From: Candidatus Koribacter versatilis Ellin345
GTDB lineage: Bacteria > Acidobacteriota > Terriglobia > Terriglobales > Acidobacteriaceae
Direction of reading: 5' to 3'
Assembly: GCF_000014005.1 (NCBI RefSeq)
Contig: NC_008009.1
Coordinates: 3,038,001-3,102,000 of the forward strand
DNA length: 64,000 bases
Part shown: positions 1 through 9,544 of the stretch, piece by piece
Layout of the letters: each line of letters opens with the position of its first letter
How positions within the stretch are numbered: position 1 is the first letter of the stretch
Position numbers and translations under genes: made by a program
Notes under the pieces: generated by a model
Databases searched by the model: none
Seen by the model: only the letters and a program-made list of their open reading frames with translations
What the model was told of the DNA's origin: nothing

Positions 1-1
1 G

Positions 2-1999
2 ATTTTCATTGGGGACGGCTATTATTCCGCCGGTTACACCAGCGCCGGAACAGACCCCTATGGCAACTACAAGCAGGGACAGAACTCTGGACAACTCACG
101 GTCAGCTTCGACAAGGCCCACGGGAAACACGAAATAAAGTTTGGATGGGAAGGCAGGATTCGCCAGCAGAACTATATCCAGACCAACGCTCCTGTGGGCA
201 CCTTCAATTTTGGTTTCCGTGGCTCTTCGGCGTGCCCCAACGATATCGATACGTGCGGCGGCGACGGTATGGCCAGCTTCATGATGGGCAACGTGGATAA
301 CGGAGGCGGGACGTACGAAATGCAGTTCGAGCCGGCTACGCAGAACTTCATGTATGCCTGGTATGTCCAGGACAACTGGAAAATAACGTCGAACCTTACG
401 CTGAATCTCGGAGTTCGCTACGATGTCTCTCTGCCCCGCACCGACCGGCACAATCGCCAAAACTGGTTTAACCCAAATGTAAAGTCGCCATTGAATAACG
501 GAAGCCTCAGCTACACCGACGAGGTCACCGGCCAGGACGTCACGCTCTCACTGAACGGCGGGGAGCAGTTCGCCACCTCGGACCAGCGCTACAACTACGT
601 GACGGACTGGTCTGATATCCAACCTCGCTTCGGCTTTGCCTGGCAGGCTCTGCCGAAAACCGTGTTGTGCGGCGGATACGGGATTTACTACGGACAATCT
701 CGCTCCGGCGCCAGCGGTGTTGTGCCCTACGGCAGCCAGGGTTTCAACCAGTACACCGGGATGATCACGACTTACCAGAACCTTGGGAACACGCAGTACA
801 CGCACCTCGATAACCCATTCCCCAACGGCCTGCTGCTGCCTCCCGGCAATTCCCTTGGACTGATGAACGACGTAGGCTATTACGCCGTCGGCCCGCTGCA
901 CACTCCCGGCGCAAATCAAACGCCCTACGAGCAAAGCTGGACATTGGGCTTCGAGCGCGAAGTTGGTTGGAACGTGTTGGTCGGCGCCAATTATCTCGGC
1001 AAGAAAGGCACGCATCTGCCGTTCAGCGGCGCCAATCAGTTGGACACTCTCGGCCCGTGGATTGAAGGCTTGTCTCAGGATCAAGTAGGCAATCTCCTCA
1101 ATGTCCAGGTCGACAATCCGTTCGCCGGCATCATCACCGATCCCAACAGTCCACTCTCGGCACCGCAGGTATCGCGTTCCCAATTGCTCGTGCCTTACCC
1201 GCAATTCACCGGTGTGGGTACGGACGTTCGAATGATCGCGACTTCGATCTACAACGCGCTGCAAGTAACAGGTGAGAAGCGTTTCAGCAACGGCCTTCAG
1301 TTCCTCGCCACCTACACCTGGTCGAAGTCGATCGACAACTCGTCCGTTGCCGATGACAACGTGACGTGGCTCGGCAGTTTTACGAGTTTGCAGGACCCCA
1401 ATAAACCATGGCTCGAGCGTAGCCTCTCAACCTTCGACATTCCGAACATCCTGCAGGTCAGCTACACCTACGACCTGCCCGTCGGCCACAATCGTGCGTT
1501 CTTGAACGGCATGCCCAGGGTTCTCGACGCCATTATCGGCGGCTGGAGCACCAGTGGCGTGTGGCGCTTCTCAAGCGGCCGTCCCATCACCCTGACCCTG
1601 GCCGACGGTACATCTCTTCCGACTTATGGCGCCCAGCGACCGGACATCGTCGGCACTCCGAAACGCAACACTGGCAGCGATTGGATTTTCAACTACTTCG
1701 TGGATCCCAGTGTCTTCCAACTTCCGGAGCAGTACGCGCTTGGAAATGCCCCACGCGCCTACGGTGGCATCCGCACGCCATCGGTGTTCACCACGAACCT
1801 CTCTCTGTCCAAGCAGTTTGCACTCGCTCGCGTCCGTGAGGGTATGAATCTCGAGTTCCGCATCGACGCGCAGAACGCTTTCAATCACCCTGTCTTCGGA
1901 ACGCCGGATCTGACGGTTGACGATGGCAGCTTCGGTCAAATCAGCTACACGTCAGTCGGGCCGCGTCAGGTTCAGATCGGCATGAAGTTCAACTTCTAG
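2..1999 (+). CDS. TonB-dependent receptor, Oar-like (5' truncated)
   Basis: This is the C-terminal part of an outer-membrane beta-barrel receptor of the acidobacterial Oar/Cna_B-TonB type. The frame is open from the first bases, so the plug and any N-terminal carboxypeptidase-regulatory domain lie outside the window. The visible 665 residues are barrel-like, with alternating aromatic/polar strands, a KHEIKFGWE strand near the left edge and YVQDNWKITSNLTLNLGVRYD further on, and the protein ends in RQVQIGMKFNF with a terminal Phe as in barrel proteins. A GTG near 194 is only an internal Val codon. The likely role is uptake of a large or complexed substrate, which cannot be named. A strong hairpin terminator follows. 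Confidence 0.88.
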   Translation: MFIGDGYYSAGYTSAGTDPYGNYKQGQNSGQLTVSFDKAHGKHEIKFGWEGRIRQQNYIQTNAPVGTFNFGFRGSSACPNDIDTCGGDGMASFMMGNVDNGGGTYEMQFEPATQNFMYAWYVQDNWKITSNLTLNLGVRYDVSLPRTDRHNRQNWFNPNVKSPLNNGSLSYTDEVTGQDVTLSLNGGEQFATSDQRYNYVTDWSDIQPRFGFAWQALPKTVLCGGYGIYYGQSRSGASGVVPYGSQGFNQYTGMITTYQNLGNTQYTHLDNPFPNGLLLPPGNSLGLMNDVGYYAVGPLHTPGANQTPYEQSWTLGFEREVGWNVLVGANYLGKKGTHLPFSGANQLDTLGPWIEGLSQDQVGNLLNVQVDNPFAGIITDPNSPLSAPQVSRSQLLVPYPQFTGVGTDVRMIATSIYNALQVTGEKRFSNGLQFLATYTWSKSIDNSSVADDNVTWLGSFTSLQDPNKPWLERSLSTFDIPNILQVSYTYDLPVGHNRAFLNGMPRVLDAIIGGWSTSGVWRFSSGRPITLTLADGTSLPTYGAQRPDIVGTPKRNTGSDWIFNYFVDPSVFQLPEQYALGNAPRAYGGIRTPSVFTTNLSLSKQFALARVREGMNLEFRIDAQNAFNHPVFGTPDLTVDDGSFGQISYTSVGPRQVQIGMKFNF

Positions 2000-2023
2000 G
2001 TCGAAGTCGGCACAGAAAATGAA

Positions 2024-2052
2024 AAGGCTCCGCACCACGCGGGGCCTTCGTC
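2024..2052. terminator. Intrinsic terminator between convergent genes
   Basis: A 10-bp stem (2024-2033 with 2039-2048, one G-T wobble) encloses a 5-base loop and is followed by a short T-rich stretch. It sits between the TonB receptor stop and the stop of the convergent gene on the minus strand. The AA/TT ends of the stem suit termination from both sides. Confidence 0.75.
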
Positions 2053-2061
2053 ATCTCCGAT

Positions 2062-3672
2062 CTACTTTGGCTGCACTTCGACTGCATCTTTCAACACGTC
2101 TGATTTATTGACCGTGATTTGTTTACCTTTGGTGCCGTATGACGCGATGACCGCAGGCTTCGCCCAATCCAAGTCCCATCCGTCCTCGATTGCCAGAATC
2201 GTGTACTTCCCCGGGATGACGTTCGGAAGCGAGAACGTTCCATCGAAATCGCTCTGGTCGCGGCGGAACATTTCGTGATGGTTCTCGGGATCCTCCGGAA
2301 CGAGCACAACCATCGCCCCAGCAAATCCCTTCCCCTTGCGGACGACTTGGCCTTCAAGCGTTGCCGTGCCCGGGACCGCGGTGATTACGACATCGGTGGC
2401 GCTTCCCGAACCGAGTTCCAACCCGTGTCCTTCGACCGCGGAACCGTTCTGCACCACTCGCGTGACTGCGAAGCGTGTCGTATTCGATCCGATCAGGACT
2501 TCGTACTTCCCATGTGCGACTCCGTTGATCTTGGCTTCGCCCTTTTCATCGAGTTCGGTGAAGTTTGAAATTCGACCGCGACCGTTGCGCAGCGCAAACT
2601 GCATCTTCGGAGGCAATTTTGTCCAACCCGTTACCTGCAGCGTCACATTGATGGAACCGGCCTCTTGCGCATCCGGTTGTTGCAGCTCCTGGGCCTCGCC
2701 ACTGAGGTCCATCTCGGTTGCGCTCTGATACTGATTGCCCTCTCGCGCGTGGACCAAGTACCTTCCGGCAGCAAGTCCCGTTATCTCCAAAACCCCAGGT
2801 GAGCTGTTCGATTGGATGCCTTGCTCCGCAGACTCTGGTCCATCGAGACCGGGCTGCTCAAGGGCGGGCGGATTCATGCTGCGGGTGGCGGGATCGTATC
2901 TGTAGACGAGATGGATCGCCTGCTCGGGCGCGAGATGGAAATCTACGGATGCATGATCACCGCCACGCAACGGAATCGGCGTCGCCTCCTCTGGTTCGGT
3001 CGTATCTGAGTAGTACGTCGTTGGATAGGCAACATCCAAAGCACGATCTACGTGGTACGTCTGCTCCGGCGGTGCTGCGGCGAATGGATGCACCGCGTAC
3101 CAGGGCTCCGCATGCACAGAAAGGAAATATGTTCCGGCTTGCAGTGGAGTGATCTCATATTGACCAAGATCGTCAGTCACTTGGTTACGAATGACCTGGA
3201 TGTGCGGCATCCCGGAGTTCCGAAACTCGCGCGATACCGCCACGATCGCGCCTCTTACAGGTTCGCCGTTCTCATCCAAAACTCTCCCCGAAATAATCCC
3301 GCTCGGCGCCAGCTTGAATTTCAGATGCTCGGTATCGAAGCCAGCGCCGGTCACGATGGCGGTCGAGAACGTTTCATGCTGGTCAAACGCTGACGCGATA
3401 AATCCTTTGCGCGCCGCTTGCAAACTGAATTTTCCAGCCGGCACCTGGAACTCGAAGTGGCCATCGTCGCCGGTCATGACTGTCTGTACACTCTGGCGCG
3501 CTTTCGTGTCTTGTACGACCACTCGTGTGCGCGCCAGCGGTTCGCCTGTCGTCAAACTCACGACGGCGCCCGCAATGCGATAAGCCCCGGACGGAATCGT
3601 GGTAAACGGTGGCGGCTCCTGCGCCAAGGACAGCGCCGAGACTGCGACCAGGCCGAGCACCCACCGTTTCAT
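2062..3672 (-). CDS. Secreted carboxypeptidase-regulatory-like domain protein
   Basis: A 536-residue protein with a signal peptide (MKRWVLGLVAVSALSLAQ). It carries repeated beta-sandwich modules of the carboxypeptidase-regulatory/Cna_B type: residues about 30-115 (YRIAGAVVSLTTGEPLARTRV, then GHFEFQVPAG), about 125-195 (GIISGRVLDENGEPVRGA) and about 440-510 (LEGQVVRKGKGFAGAM). The recurring pattern is G-x-V, a DG-x-F turn, then PAGKY or PGKYT. No catalytic motif is visible, so it is probably a structural or ligand-binding periplasmic or surface protein. Its start overlaps the stop of the upstream paralogue by 4 bases, so the two are translationally coupled. The exact role is unknown. Confidence 0.8.
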   Translation of the reverse strand: MKRWVLGLVAVSALSLAQEPPPFTTIPSGAYRIAGAVVSLTTGEPLARTRVVVQDTKARQSVQTVMTGDDGHFEFQVPAGKFSLQAARKGFIASAFDQHETFSTAIVTGAGFDTEHLKFKLAPSGIISGRVLDENGEPVRGAIVAVSREFRNSGMPHIQVIRNQVTDDLGQYEITPLQAGTYFLSVHAEPWYAVHPFAAAPPEQTYHVDRALDVAYPTTYYSDTTEPEEATPIPLRGGDHASVDFHLAPEQAIHLVYRYDPATRSMNPPALEQPGLDGPESAEQGIQSNSSPGVLEITGLAAGRYLVHAREGNQYQSATEMDLSGEAQELQQPDAQEAGSINVTLQVTGWTKLPPKMQFALRNGRGRISNFTELDEKGEAKINGVAHGKYEVLIGSNTTRFAVTRVVQNGSAVEGHGLELGSGSATDVVITAVPGTATLEGQVVRKGKGFAGAMVVLVPEDPENHHEMFRRDQSDFDGTFSLPNVIPGKYTILAIEDGWDLDWAKPAVIASYGTKGKQITVNKSDVLKDAVEVQPK

Positions 3673-5372
3673 CGTGCGGCCTCCACGAGGGGGACTCGAA
3701 GGTTCAACTGCTGATCTTCCACCACTCTCACTACTACGCCCTTGGATTCGAACCTGCGCATCGCTTCGGGGTTCGTGTACTCCAAGTCGCTCACCTCGTT
3801 CTTGAATGCCAGAACTCGGTACACCCCGGGAGCCAAGGGTGTTGACTGAAAGTGCCCATCATTCGTGACCGTCGATAGGGAAAACTGGCCGCTGGAGTCC
3901 TCCGTCGGCACGCAGTAAACGTACGCGTACGGTTTCGAGAGATCGGCGATGGTCTGATTCCCTGCTGGATTCGCGGCTGGCGATCCTTCAATCTCGCCGT
4001 GAATATCAGCCTGCGAGTCGCGCAGTGTGATCTCGATCGGTTCGTTTGGAACTCCTGTTTCGACAACCAGTGGTTTGCGCAGCAAATCCACTCCGCCGGA
4101 ACTGACCGACGCGGCGTAGCCGTATACCGGCAGCACCTTCACCCAGTAGCGGCCGGGACGAACGTGCAGAACGACAAGCGCGCCTCCAGCTTCTAGCGAC
4201 TGGTCAAGCCAGGAACTGTTCTGGCCATCCTCCGAGGTCAACATCACGTTCGCGAGAGGGTTGCGCGCGTTCGAACGTGGCCCTTGGTATACCACTCCCC
4301 TCCTGTCATTCTCGTGCCGGAATGCGGTGGTAACTTGCACGGGAATGGTCCGGCTCGCCGCCAGAGGCATCGAGGAGGCCCGCAGTTCGGCCCCATTCAC
4401 CGTGATCGTCGCTTTACCATCCATCACTGGATTGAAGGTGCTCGCGCGCACGGTGTAGGAACCGCTCGGCAGCCATCCGGTGATGGTGTCTTCCTGCCGC
4501 GAATATCCAAGCGAATAGCCGGGGCTGTTGCTGCCGTGCGGCAGAACACTGACCTGCATTCCGTTCGGCGGCGCGTCTTCAACTGGAATACGCACCCGGA
4601 AATACGGCTGCCGAGTAAGCTTTAACTCGATATCCTGGATTCGTCCTGGCGTGAGCTGAATCATTGCGGCACTGTCGAAATCCGGCGCGTTCGGAAAATA
4701 AACCGGAGGATAGCCGTAGAGCTGCCCTCCCGGCACAATGTCCTGCGGATCGCGGTCCGTCGCCTCATGCGTGATCACGCGATAGACGCCGGCCTGTAAT
4801 TCTGCGAACCGGAACTCGCCGTCGGATCGGGTGAGAGTTTCTCCGGCGGGAATCCATTTCGCGCGACCGTCCTCCACCTGCTTACGGAATATCTGCACCC
4901 GGACCTGCTGCTGCACCTCGGACTTCGAAATCAGCACGTGGCCGACGATCTTCGCTTCAGGAAGCAGTTCGATGGTCAGGTTCGTCACATCGGGGCCGAA
5001 GAACTGCAGTTGTCCTTCTTCCGCGAGAAAGCCAGGGCGTCGCGCCATTAATGCGTTCGGTCCCCAATTCACTTGGACTCCAGCTAGTGCCCCTCCCTGC
5101 GTCGTCGAACCACTCTTGTTTTCCGCTTGCGGGCGCTCGAACTCGAAGTGACCGCGGTCGCCGGTCATGGTTGCAAAGCGATGGTCGGGGGAATACACGA
5201 GCGCGTGCCCGATGGGCTCTCGGGTGAGTGCATTAATGACGGTACCTTCGATATGGTCTGCAATGGCCGGCTCCGGCGGTACGGCAGCCGTCGGCTGGGC
5301 CGGTGTGCACACCACCCCCGTGGTCGCTACCACCAGCAAGGCCAGAACGTATTTTTGAAGCGCGCAGCCCAT
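3669..5372 (-). CDS. Secreted carboxypeptidase-regulatory-like domain protein
   Basis: A 567-residue secreted protein and paralogue of the gene that follows it. I take the ATG at 5372 (MGCALQKYVLALLVVATTG, a signal peptide) because GGAG lies 6 bases upstream. An in-frame TTG at 5390 lacks this. Carboxypeptidase-regulatory modules are seen near the N-terminus (IEGTVINALTREPIGHA, then RGHFEF) and again around residues 125-200 (IVGHVLISKSEVQQQ, then DGEFRFAELQAGVYRV). The C-terminus has another DGHFQSTPLAPGVYRVL strand pair. No enzyme motif is seen. In acidobacteria such proteins are common near Oar-type receptors, and a TonB receptor lies just downstream on the other strand. Confidence 0.78.
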   Translation of the reverse strand: MGCALQKYVLALLVVATTGVVCTPAQPTAAVPPEPAIADHIEGTVINALTREPIGHALVYSPDHRFATMTGDRGHFEFERPQAENKSGSTTQGGALAGVQVNWGPNALMARRPGFLAEEGQLQFFGPDVTNLTIELLPEAKIVGHVLISKSEVQQQVRVQIFRKQVEDGRAKWIPAGETLTRSDGEFRFAELQAGVYRVITHEATDRDPQDIVPGGQLYGYPPVYFPNAPDFDSAAMIQLTPGRIQDIELKLTRQPYFRVRIPVEDAPPNGMQVSVLPHGSNSPGYSLGYSRQEDTITGWLPSGSYTVRASTFNPVMDGKATITVNGAELRASSMPLAASRTIPVQVTTAFRHENDRRGVVYQGPRSNARNPLANVMLTSEDGQNSSWLDQSLEAGGALVVLHVRPGRYWVKVLPVYGYAASVSSGGVDLLRKPLVVETGVPNEPIEITLRDSQADIHGEIEGSPAANPAGNQTIADLSKPYAYVYCVPTEDSSGQFSLSTVTNDGHFQSTPLAPGVYRVLAFKNEVSDLEYTNPEAMRRFESKGVVVRVVEDQQLNLRVPLVEAAR

Positions 5373-5733
5373 CCGGTTCTCCGGCGCCAACAGCGTACAC
5401 GAGCAAGCAAACGTCTAACAGACGCACAATTCGGACCGGCGTCATCGGGTCGCATCGGACTACAAGCAGGGTCGGTTCGGGTGCCATTCCCCGACTAACG
5501 TGACGTTGCCACAGTTGCTTCCGGACAACCTAAGTCTCTGGATTTCCCTACACTTCCGGCGCTTTGGTTTGTTATCCTGACACGTCGCCAACGGGCCAAT
5601 GCACTAGTCCCAGCGGTCATGTACGGACGGGCAGTACTGATATGTAAAAGTGCATCGAATTTATCGGATCGTCATTTATATTGACTCCGACCAAGCGGCA
5701 CCTACTTTTAGTTTCGGTGGAGTTTTCTTTCGA
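5373..5733. other. Divergent intergenic region
   Basis: About 360 bases between two divergent genes must hold both promoters. I see AT-richer sequence around 5630-5700 but no clear -35/-10 pair, repeat or RNA structure that I can defend. Confidence 0.5.
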
Positions 5734-6447
5734 ATGGTTTCTCGCCGGGCCCAACTGGTCTTTCTCTTCCTTGTCGTAATGGCGCTCGCCTCTCAGGCCC
5801 TCGCTGTAATCCACACCACGCACAAAACGGTCGCCAAGCCGTCGAAATTCAAACGCACACGCGCCAAAGTAAAGAACGCGCTTTGGAATCCGCTCTTCCG
5901 TCCAACCCATGAATCCATGCTGGTGCAGAACGAACAGATGCACGCCATGGAACTTCCTCCTATCAAGAACACCGATGAGCTTGAGGAACTGAAGTCGAAC
6001 GGCGCCCTGGCGCCCTTTGAAGAATCTGACCATCTCCACATCGCGAAGGGCCTGCCCATGGATCGCGCCTTTGCGCGTCCGTGGACCGTGGACTTCGTGG
6101 AAGACGTCGCCCGCGAATACTACGAAGAGTTCGGCGTCCCCCTGCAATTGAACTCGGCGGTACGCACGGTACAAGTCCAGCGCAAGCTGCGTCGCCATAA
6201 CGGCAATGCCGCTCCCGAGTCCGGCGACATTATCTCCTCCCACCTTGCCGGCACCACGGTCGACATCCAGCGCGGTGGCCTGACCAAGCCCCAGCATCAG
6301 TGGCTGGAAAACTACTTCGCCAACCTCAAAGCCCTCGGCCTGATTGAGCCCGAAGAAGAGCGCCGCCACTATTGCTTCCATGTCATGGTCTACCAGGATT
6401 ATGACAAATGGCGCGATCAGCCAGCTGTGGCCGAAGGCACTCCGTAA
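5734..6447 (+). CDS. DUF5715 / M15-like peptidase fold protein
   Basis: A 237-residue secreted protein. I use the ATG at 5734, which opens a signal peptide (MVSRRAQLVFLFLVVMALAS). The longer frame from a GTG at 5650 adds an unlikely polar leader. The C-terminal half matches the DUF5715 family, whose fold resembles M15/VanY D-Ala-D-Ala carboxypeptidases. It has SSHLAGTTVDI with His170 and Asp177, and a later His216 in CFHVMV, spaced like the zinc ligands of that group, preceded by LNSAVRTVQVQ as in the SxxR region. It may therefore trim peptidoglycan peptides in the periplasm. That activity is inferred, not shown for the family. Confidence 0.75.
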   Translation: MVSRRAQLVFLFLVVMALASQALAVIHTTHKTVAKPSKFKRTRAKVKNALWNPLFRPTHESMLVQNEQMHAMELPPIKNTDELEELKSNGALAPFEESDHLHIAKGLPMDRAFARPWTVDFVEDVAREYYEEFGVPLQLNSAVRTVQVQRKLRRHNGNAAPESGDIISSHLAGTTVDIQRGGLTKPQHQWLENYFANLKALGLIEPEEERRHYCFHVMVYQDYDKWRDQPAVAEGTP

Positions 6448-6468
6448 GGGTTCTGCGATTCCCAAACG

Positions 6469-6497
6469 CGGCGGGATGATTCCCGCCGTTTCTATTT
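6469..6497 (+). terminator. Intrinsic terminator after the DUF5715 gene
   Basis: An 8-bp perfect GC stem (6469-6476 with 6481-6488) with a TGAT loop is followed by TTTCTATTT. It lies 21 bases after the stop codon and ahead of the kinase gene. Confidence 0.8.
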
Positions 6498-6538
6498 GGA
6501 TGGAATTTTCAGGAGCACGGGTATAATCCAGCCTCACC

Positions 6539-9496
6539 ATGGCTCTGGCTCCCGGGACAAAAATTGGGCCCTACCAAGTTGACGCGCTCCTCGGCAAAGG
6601 CGGTATGGGCGAGGTCTACACTGCCCGCGACACGCGCCTCCAGCGGACCGTCGCCATCAAAATCCTTCCCTCGCACCTTTCCTACAATCCCGATCTCCGT
6701 GCTCGGTTCGAGCAGGAAGCCAAGTCCATCTCCGCGCTGCAGCACCCGAACATCTGTGTCATCCACGACGTTGGCTCGCAGGACGACATCGAGTTCATGG
6801 TCATGGAGTACGTCCAGGGCGACACGCTCGACAAGCTGATCCCCAAGGGCGGTCTCCCCGCTGAAATCGCAATCCGCTATGCAATCCAAATCGCCGACGC
6901 CATCGGATGCGCGCACAGTGCCGGAATCGTTCACCGAGATCTCAAGCCTTCGAACGTCATCGTTGACAAATCTGGCCTGGTAAAGGTTCTCGACTTCGGA
7001 CTGGCAAAGACCTCCGCACTCGCTGCGCAAGCCGGTGCCATGGAAACGATCACCGTTGGCACCAGTCCCGGCACAATCGTCGGGACAGTGGCTTATATGT
7101 CTCCGGAACAAGCCGAAGGCAAGGCGGTGGACACCCGCAGCGATGTCTTCTCTTTTGGCGCAGTCTTCTATGAGATGCTCAGCGGCCACCGCGCCTTCGA
7201 GGGTGAATCCAGCGCCGCGCTACTTGCGTCGGTCCTCCGAGATGAACCGAAACCGCTCACCGAAGTTCGCCGCGATCTCGATCCCGAAATCCGCCGCATC
7301 GTCACGCGCTGTCTAAAGAAGGATCCGGCCGCTCGCTACGCGGATGGCAACGACCTCGCTCGCGACCTCAAGCGTTGTCGCGAGACCCTCTTCCCCGAAT
7401 CCGGCACGGGAATGAGTGCCGTCCGACTGGCGCACGAAGTGAAGCGCCCGCGTGTTTTGATTCCTGCAGTTCTGCTGTTACTCCTCATCGCCGCCGGGAC
7501 AATGATGCTGGTCAAACGCTCGCGCGATGCGCATTGGGCGCGAGAGACAGCGCTCCCGCAAATCTCGCAACTTGTCGACGAGGGAAAGTTTGAGACCGCC
7601 TTCCAACTCGCGACCAAGGCGGAAAGCGCGATTCCCGGCGATCCCGCGCTCGAAAAGGTCTGGAAGCAAGTCACGTTCGAACTGACCCTTGAGACAAGCG
7701 CTCCTGACGTCAGCGTCTATCGCCGGGAATACGATGACCACAACGGCCCCTGGATCTTTGTCGGGAAGGCCCCGTTCAAGTCCATCCGGCAGCCCCGCGG
7801 AACTCGGCTCTGGAAACTCGAAAAGCCCGGTTATGTGACGGTAATTAGGACTACCAACTCTCTCCTCGACCGTTACTTTGTTTCCACCGACCCGATGACC
7901 GCTCATGTCACCATGGATGCTGTCGCTGATGCCCCGCCTGGCATGGTCCGCGTCGCTCCTTCGAAGAGCCTGAAGGAGCTACTGATCCCCGGTTTTGAGG
8001 GCATGCCTCACCTCGATCTGCCTGACTACTGGCTCGATCAGTACGAAGTGACGAACCGCGCGTTCGAAGCCTTCGTGGATGCCGGTGGTTATCGCAATCC
8101 ATCTTTCTGGAAGCACGACTTCATTCGCGACGGCAAGAAACTGACCTTCGATCAGGCAATGGCGCTGTTCCAGGACGCCACTGGACGTACGGGACCGAAA
8201 GACTGGGTCGGCGGTCAATATCCGAAGGGACAGGATGACTATCCCGTCGCTGGCATCAGTTGGTACGAAGCCGCCGCTTACGCCGAATATGCAGGCAAGA
8301 GCCTGCCGTCGATCTATCACTTCAACCGGGCAGCGGGACCACAGTTCTCGTACCTGATCGAACCGGCGAGCAATTTCGGTACCGGCGGGCCGGTACCGGT
8401 TGGCAGCCGACAAGGCATCGGTCCGTTCGGCACCTCCGACATGGCGGGAAATGTGAAGGAGTGGATCTTCACCGAGGCCGAAAACGGCAAACACTACGTT
8501 TTGGGTGGCGCCTGGGATGAGCCTACCTATATGTTCGTCGATCCCGACGCGCAGGCACCGTTTTTGCGCGCCAGCAACATCGGGTTCCGTTGTGTGAAAT
8601 ACATAAATCCCGATGCAATTCCGAAGGTCGCGTTCGACCGCATCCTCTCCGCGCGCCGCGATTTGACCGCCGTCAAGCCGGTTTCTGATCAGGTCTTCAG
8701 CGCCTATCGCAGCCTCTACTCATACGACAAAGCACCCCTCAACGCACACGTCGATAAGCTCGAGAAAACCGAGGACGATTGGACGGTTGAAAAGATCGCT
8801 TACGACGCGCCTTACGGGAACGAGCGAGCATTTGCATACCTGTTCCTTCCGACCAAGGCGAACCCGCCATTCCAGACTGTGCTCTTCTTCCCCGGATCGA
8901 ACGCGCTTGAGTTGAGGAAGTTCAACCTGTATCCCACCGCGGCAATCGACGCGCTTGTGCGCAGCGGACGCGCCGTGATTTACCCGGTTTACAAAGGCAC
9001 CTACGAACGCGGCGACGGCATGGAAAGCGATGTCCCGAATATGAGCACCACGTGGCGGGACCATGTCGTGATGTGGGCGAAGGATGCTTCCCGCGCGATC
9101 GACTACGTCGAGAGCCGCCCCGACCTCGATCACGCAAAGGTCGCCTACTACGGGTATAGCTGGGGCTCGGAGATGGGCACGATCATTCCCGCCATCGAAC
9201 CTCGCATCAAGGTCGTGACCCTTGCCCTCGGCGGCTTCGATCTCCACCAGTCACTGCCCGAGGTCGACACCGTCAACTTCGCCCAACGTATCAAGCAGCC
9301 GACGCTGATGCTCAATGGCCGCTACGATTTCTTCTTCCCCATGGACGCCACCCAGGAGCCTCTATATCGAATGCTTGGCGCTCCGAAGGACGACAAGAAG
9401 CACCTGATTTACGACACCAGCCACACTATTCCGCGCAACGAACTGATCAAGGAAAACCTGAATTGGCTGGATAAATATCTCGGTCCGGTGAAGTGA
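6539..9496 (+). CDS. Ser/Thr kinase fused to FGE-like domain and alpha/beta hydrolase
   Basis: A 985-residue, three-part membrane protein. Residues about 12-275 form a Hanks-type kinase with GKGGMGEVY, Lys41, HRD at 132-134 (VHRDLKPSN) and DFG at 152-154, so it should be active. A transmembrane helix follows near 305-324. Residues about 360-450 resemble a PEGA-type beta domain. About 465-655 is a formylglycine-generating-enzyme/SUMF1-like domain (LDQYEVTNRAFEAF, VAGISWYEAAAYAEY, FGTSDMAGNVKEW, then GFRCVK). About 690-985 is an alpha/beta hydrolase with Ser874 in GYSWG, Asp930 in GRYDFF and His962 in TSHTIP, a complete triad. Kinase-sensor fusions of this kind occur in acidobacteria. The kinase would be cytoplasmic and the other domains outside. 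The substrates are unknown. Confidence 0.88.
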   Translation: MALAPGTKIGPYQVDALLGKGGMGEVYTARDTRLQRTVAIKILPSHLSYNPDLRARFEQEAKSISALQHPNICVIHDVGSQDDIEFMVMEYVQGDTLDKLIPKGGLPAEIAIRYAIQIADAIGCAHSAGIVHRDLKPSNVIVDKSGLVKVLDFGLAKTSALAAQAGAMETITVGTSPGTIVGTVAYMSPEQAEGKAVDTRSDVFSFGAVFYEMLSGHRAFEGESSAALLASVLRDEPKPLTEVRRDLDPEIRRIVTRCLKKDPAARYADGNDLARDLKRCRETLFPESGTGMSAVRLAHEVKRPRVLIPAVLLLLLIAAGTMMLVKRSRDAHWARETALPQISQLVDEGKFETAFQLATKAESAIPGDPALEKVWKQVTFELTLETSAPDVSVYRREYDDHNGPWIFVGKAPFKSIRQPRGTRLWKLEKPGYVTVIRTTNSLLDRYFVSTDPMTAHVTMDAVADAPPGMVRVAPSKSLKELLIPGFEGMPHLDLPDYWLDQYEVTNRAFEAFVDAGGYRNPSFWKHDFIRDGKKLTFDQAMALFQDATGRTGPKDWVGGQYPKGQDDYPVAGISWYEAAAYAEYAGKSLPSIYHFNRAAGPQFSYLIEPASNFGTGGPVPVGSRQGIGPFGTSDMAGNVKEWIFTEAENGKHYVLGGAWDEPTYMFVDPDAQAPFLRASNIGFRCVKYINPDAIPKVAFDRILSARRDLTAVKPVSDQVFSAYRSLYSYDKAPLNAHVDKLEKTEDDWTVEKIAYDAPYGNERAFAYLFLPTKANPPFQTVLFFPGSNALELRKFNLYPTAAIDALVRSGRAVIYPVYKGTYERGDGMESDVPNMSTTWRDHVVMWAKDASRAIDYVESRPDLDHAKVAYYGYSWGSEMGTIIPAIEPRIKVVTLALGGFDLHQSLPEVDTVNFAQRIKQPTLMLNGRYDFFFPMDATQEPLYRMLGAPKDDKKHLIYDTSHTIPRNELIKENLNWLDKYLGPVK

Positions 9497-9544
9497 GGGC
9501 CTGCGTACGCGACGACAGTGCTGCCTCGTGTTTTAATATCCCCC

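Noticed and set aside
2062-5372. Reading the two carboxypeptidase-regulatory proteins as metallocarboxypeptidases
   Set aside because: Only the regulatory beta-sandwich modules are seen. There is no zinc-binding HxxE or catalytic domain.
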